Shown here in pieces: positions 5,042 to 7,118 of a stretch of 7,118 bases of DNA. This stretch comes from Sphingomonas sp. (GTDB taxonomy: Bacteria > Pseudomonadota > Alphaproteobacteria > Sphingomonadales > Sphingomonadaceae). Positions within the stretch are counted from its first letter, which is position 1. The number at the start of each line of letters is the position of its first letter. The stretch spans positions 1-7,118 of the forward strand of contig PNLG01000404.1 of NCBI GenBank assembly GCA_013822915.1, read 5' to 3'. Made by a program: the position numbers and the translations under genes. A model generated the notes under the pieces. It searched no databases. It worked only from the letters and a program-made list of their open reading frames with translations, and had not been told where the DNA came from.

Positions 5042-7006
5042 ATGTCCGCAACCTATCCCGTCCCGCCGCATTGGGCCGCGCGCGCGCAGGTCGATGCCGC
5101 CCGCCACGCCGCGATGACCACCGCTGCGCAGACCACGCCCGATGCGTTCTGGCTGGAACAGGCGGCACGGCTCGACTGGATCACCCCGCCCACGCGCGCG
5201 GGCGAATGGTCGTTTGAGGAGGCGACATTCGGGATCAACTGGTTTGCTGATGGCGTGCTGAGCGTGAGCGCCAACTGCATCGACCGGCACCTCGCGGCGC
5301 GGGGCGAGCAGACCGCGCTGATCTGGGAACCCGACGCGCCGGAGGAAGCACCCCGCCGCTTCACCTATGCGCAGTTGCACGCCGAAACCTGCCGCTTTGC
5401 CAATGTGCTAAAGGCGCAGGGCGTGGCCCGGGGCGACCGCGTCACCATTTACATGCCGATGATCCCCGAGGCCGCCTTTGCCGTGCTCGCCTGCGCGCGG
5501 ATCGGTGCCATCCACTCGGTGGTGTTCGGCGGCTTTTCGGCAGAAGCGCTCGCCGGGCGGATCACCGATTGCGACTCCAAACTCGTCATCACGGCGGACG
5601 AGGGCCGCCGGGGGGGCAAGCGCATTCCGCTCAAAGCCGCAGTCGATGCCGCTGCGGATCATGCGCCCTGCCTCCAGACCGTGATCGTAGTGGCCGCGAC
5701 GGGCGCTGATGTACCGATGCAGCCGGGGCGCGACGTTTGGTATCATGAAGCAGCCGCATCGGTCCCCGCCGACTGCCCGCCCGAACCAATGAACGCCGAA
5801 GACCCGTTATTCATCCTTTACACCAGCGGATCGACCGGCAAGCCCAAGGGGGTGCTACACACCGGCGGCGGCTATCTGCTCTGGGCCAGCCTCACCCACC
5901 ATTGGTGTTTCGATTACCGGCCCGGCCCAGATTCGGCTGACGTGTGGTGGTGCGCCGCCGATATCGGCTGGGTAACGGGGCACAGCTATATCCTTTACGG
6001 CCCGCTCAGCAATGGCGCGACGACGCTGATGTACGAGGGGCTGCCCAACTGGCCTGACGCCAGCCGCATCTGGCAGATTGTCGACCGGCACCAAGTCCAC
6101 ACGATCTTCACCGCGCCGACCGCTTTGCGCGCGCTGATGAAGGAGGGCGACAGCTCGGTTCGGGCCACCTCGCGCGCGTCGCTCCAACTGCTCGGCACCG
6201 TGGGCGAGCCGATCAATCCGGAGGCGTGGCGCTGGTATCATGATGTCGTGGGGGAGGGTCGCTGCCCGATCATCGACACTTGGTGGCAGACGGAAACGGG
6301 CGGCGCGATGATCGCCCCGATGCCGGGTGCCACCGCGCTCAAACCCGGCAGCGCTACCCGCCCCCTGCCCGGCGTGCAGCCGCAGATTGTCGATCCCGAA
6401 GGCAGAGTGATGGAGGGCGCCACCGAGGGCAATCTGGTGATTGCGGCAAGCTGGCCGGGGCAGATGCGTACCGTCTGGGGCGATCATGCGCGGTTTTTCC
6501 AGACCTATTTCACCACCTATCCCGGCAAATATTTCACCGGCGACGGCGCGCGCCGCGACGCCGATGGTGATTATTGGATCACCGGTCGCGTCGATGACGT
6601 CATCAATGTCAGCGGCCACCGCATGGGTACCGCCGAGGTCGAATCCGCGCTTGTCCTCCACCCCAAAGTTGCCGAAGCAGCGGTGGTCGGGATGCCGCAC
6701 GACATCAAGGGTCAGGGCATTTACGCCTATGTCACGCTGAACGCGGGCGAGACGGGCGACGAGCCCTTGCGCACCGCACTGCGCGACTGGGTGCGCCGCG
6801 AAATCGGGCCGATCGCGACACCCGATGCGGTACAATTCGCCCCTGGCCTGCCCAAAACGCGGTCGGGCAAAATCATGCGCCGCATCCTGCGCAAGATTGC
6901 CGAGGGTGATGTCAGCACGCTGGGCGACACCTCGACCCTCGCCGATCCGGCGGTGGTTGACGATCTCATCGCCAACCGCGTGACGGCGGCCAAAGCGGCT
7001 AATTGA
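5042..7006 (+). CDS. acs: Acetyl-CoA synthetase (AMP-forming acetate-CoA ligase)
   Basis: The product has 654 residues, full length for the family (Salmonella Acs is 652). It converts acetate, ATP and CoA to acetyl-CoA, AMP and pyrophosphate through an acetyl-AMP intermediate, in the cytoplasm. Adenylating-enzyme motifs appear in order: phosphate loop YTSGSTGKPKG (260-270), GTVGEP (385-390), DTWWQTETG (412-420), YFTGDGA (497-503), the hinge and CoA region GRVDDVINVSGHRMGTAEVE (515-534) and PKTRSGKIMRR (604-614). Residues V311, T312, V387 and W415 align, with a shift of one, with the Salmonella acetate pocket (V310, T311, V386, W414), which favours acetate over longer acids. K610 matches the catalytic lysine that protein acetyltransferases switch off and CobB-type deacetylases restore, so post-translational control is likely. 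The start is set by AAGGAG upstream. It is divergent from msrC. A run of seven G at 5610-5616 keeps the frame. Confidence 0.97.
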   Translation: MSATYPVPPHWAARAQVDAARHAAMTTAAQTTPDAFWLEQAARLDWITPPTRAGEWSFEEATFGINWFADGVLSVSANCIDRHLAARGEQTALIWEPDAPEEAPRRFTYAQLHAETCRFANVLKAQGVARGDRVTIYMPMIPEAAFAVLACARIGAIHSVVFGGFSAEALAGRITDCDSKLVITADEGRRGGKRIPLKAAVDAAADHAPCLQTVIVVAATGADVPMQPGRDVWYHEAAASVPADCPPEPMNAEDPLFILYTSGSTGKPKGVLHTGGGYLLWASLTHHWCFDYRPGPDSADVWWCAADIGWVTGHSYILYGPLSNGATTLMYEGLPNWPDASRIWQIVDRHQVHTIFTAPTALRALMKEGDSSVRATSRASLQLLGTVGEPINPEAWRWYHDVVGEGRCPIIDTWWQTETGGAMIAPMPGATALKPGSATRPLPGVQPQIVDPEGRVMEGATEGNLVIAASWPGQMRTVWGDHARFFQTYFTTYPGKYFTGDGARRDADGDYWITGRVDDVINVSGHRMGTAEVESALVLHPKVAEAAVVGMPHDIKGQGIYAYVTLNAGETGDEPLRTALRDWVRREIGPIATPDAVQFAPGLPKTRSGKIMRRILRKIAEGDVSTLGDTSTLADPAVVDDLIANRVTAAKAAN

Positions 7007-7025
7007 CTTGCGGCGGCACAGACCC

Positions 7026-7041
7026 GCCGTTATGTAACGGC
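7026..7041. promoter_or_regulatory. Perfect dyad GCCGTTA-TG-TAACGGC
   Basis: Seven-base arms at 7026-7032 and 7035-7041 flank two bases. It lies 19 bases past the acs stop and 26 bases before the next ATG. The short centre suits a dimeric repressor site; folded as RNA it would be a 6-bp stem with loop AUGU and no T-run, so it is a poor terminator. Confidence 0.45.
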
Positions 7042-7055
7042 AATACAGTTAGTAT

Positions 7056-7063
7056 GGAGGGAG
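7056..7063 (+). promoter_or_regulatory. Very strong ribosome binding site (GGAGGGAG)
   Basis: GGAGG ends 7 bases before the ATG at 7068. It is one of the two best-matched ribosome sites in the window and suggests the truncated downstream gene is translated efficiently. Confidence 0.8.
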
Positions 7064-7067
7064 TTTA

Positions 7068-7118
7068 ATGCGTTTTAGTATTTCAACCCGATTGACCGCA
7101 GCCACCGCCCTGCTGGCA
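7068..7118 (+). CDS. Start of an exported protein gene, cut by the window edge
   Basis: Only 17 codons are present: MRFSISTRLTAATALLA. The short basic start followed by an Ala/Leu-rich stretch is the beginning of a Sec signal peptide, and the upstream GGAGGGAG at ideal spacing supports the start. The mature protein is outside the window, so no function can be given. It follows acs by 61 bases in the same direction, with a dyad between them that may set its regulation apart from acs. Confidence 0.65.
   Translation, partial: MRFSISTRLTAATALLA

Larger units (their letters stand above)
7007..7067. other. Leader between acs and the next gene
   Basis: The 61 bases contain the dyad at 7026-7041 and the ribosome site at 7056-7063. 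A TTGACT at 7003-7008 overlaps the acs stop and resembles a -35 box, but the nearest -10-like TATGTA is 22 bases further, too far for a normal promoter. Confidence 0.4.

Noticed and set aside
5855..6835. Minus-strand open frame (326 codons) opposite acs
   Set aside because: No motifs, and it lies fully inside a highly conserved acs.

Overview
This is a GC-rich, gene-dense chromosomal stretch (by eye about two thirds G+C) that reads like an alphaproteobacterium, most probably of the Sphingomonadales. The pointers are the codon use, the degenerate universal-stress-type protein at the left edge, the RcnB-like periplasmic protein with a basic, Cys-rich tail, and the exported M16 and M28 peptidases. 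I do not see IS elements, phage genes, CRISPR repeats, tRNA or rRNA.

Layout: (1) positions 1-417, plus strand, the 3' part of a universal stress protein (UspA-type) gene cut by the window edge. (2) 536-1984, plus, an exported M16 (insulinase/PqqL-like) zinc metallopeptidase half-protein. (3) 2064-3356, plus, an exported M28 di-zinc peptidase with a C-terminal fibronectin-III-like domain. The 79-base gap between these two holds a C-rich block that is a canonical G-quadruplex motif on the minus strand. (4) 3373-4299, minus and convergent with the M28 gene, an RcnB-family periplasmic protein. A GC-rich hairpin sits between the convergent stops. (5) 4434-4913, minus, free methionine-(R)-sulfoxide reductase (msrC). 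(6) 5042-7006, plus and divergent from msrC, a complete acetyl-CoA synthetase (acs). (7) 7068 to the right edge, plus, only the signal-peptide start of an exported protein, preceded by a strong Shine-Dalgarno and a 16-base dyad.

Functionally, the two peptidases look like a local pair for digesting peptides outside the cytoplasm, and acs activates acetate for central metabolism. MsrC repairs oxidised free methionine, and the RcnB-like protein is an envelope protein of unknown precise role. I see no multi-gene system that looks new. The points worth a second look are small: the G4 block, three dyads or hairpins in intergenic positions, the basic/Cys tail and 12-bp tandem duplication in the RcnB-like gene, and the M16 half-protein with no adjacent partner and an altered substrate-strand motif.
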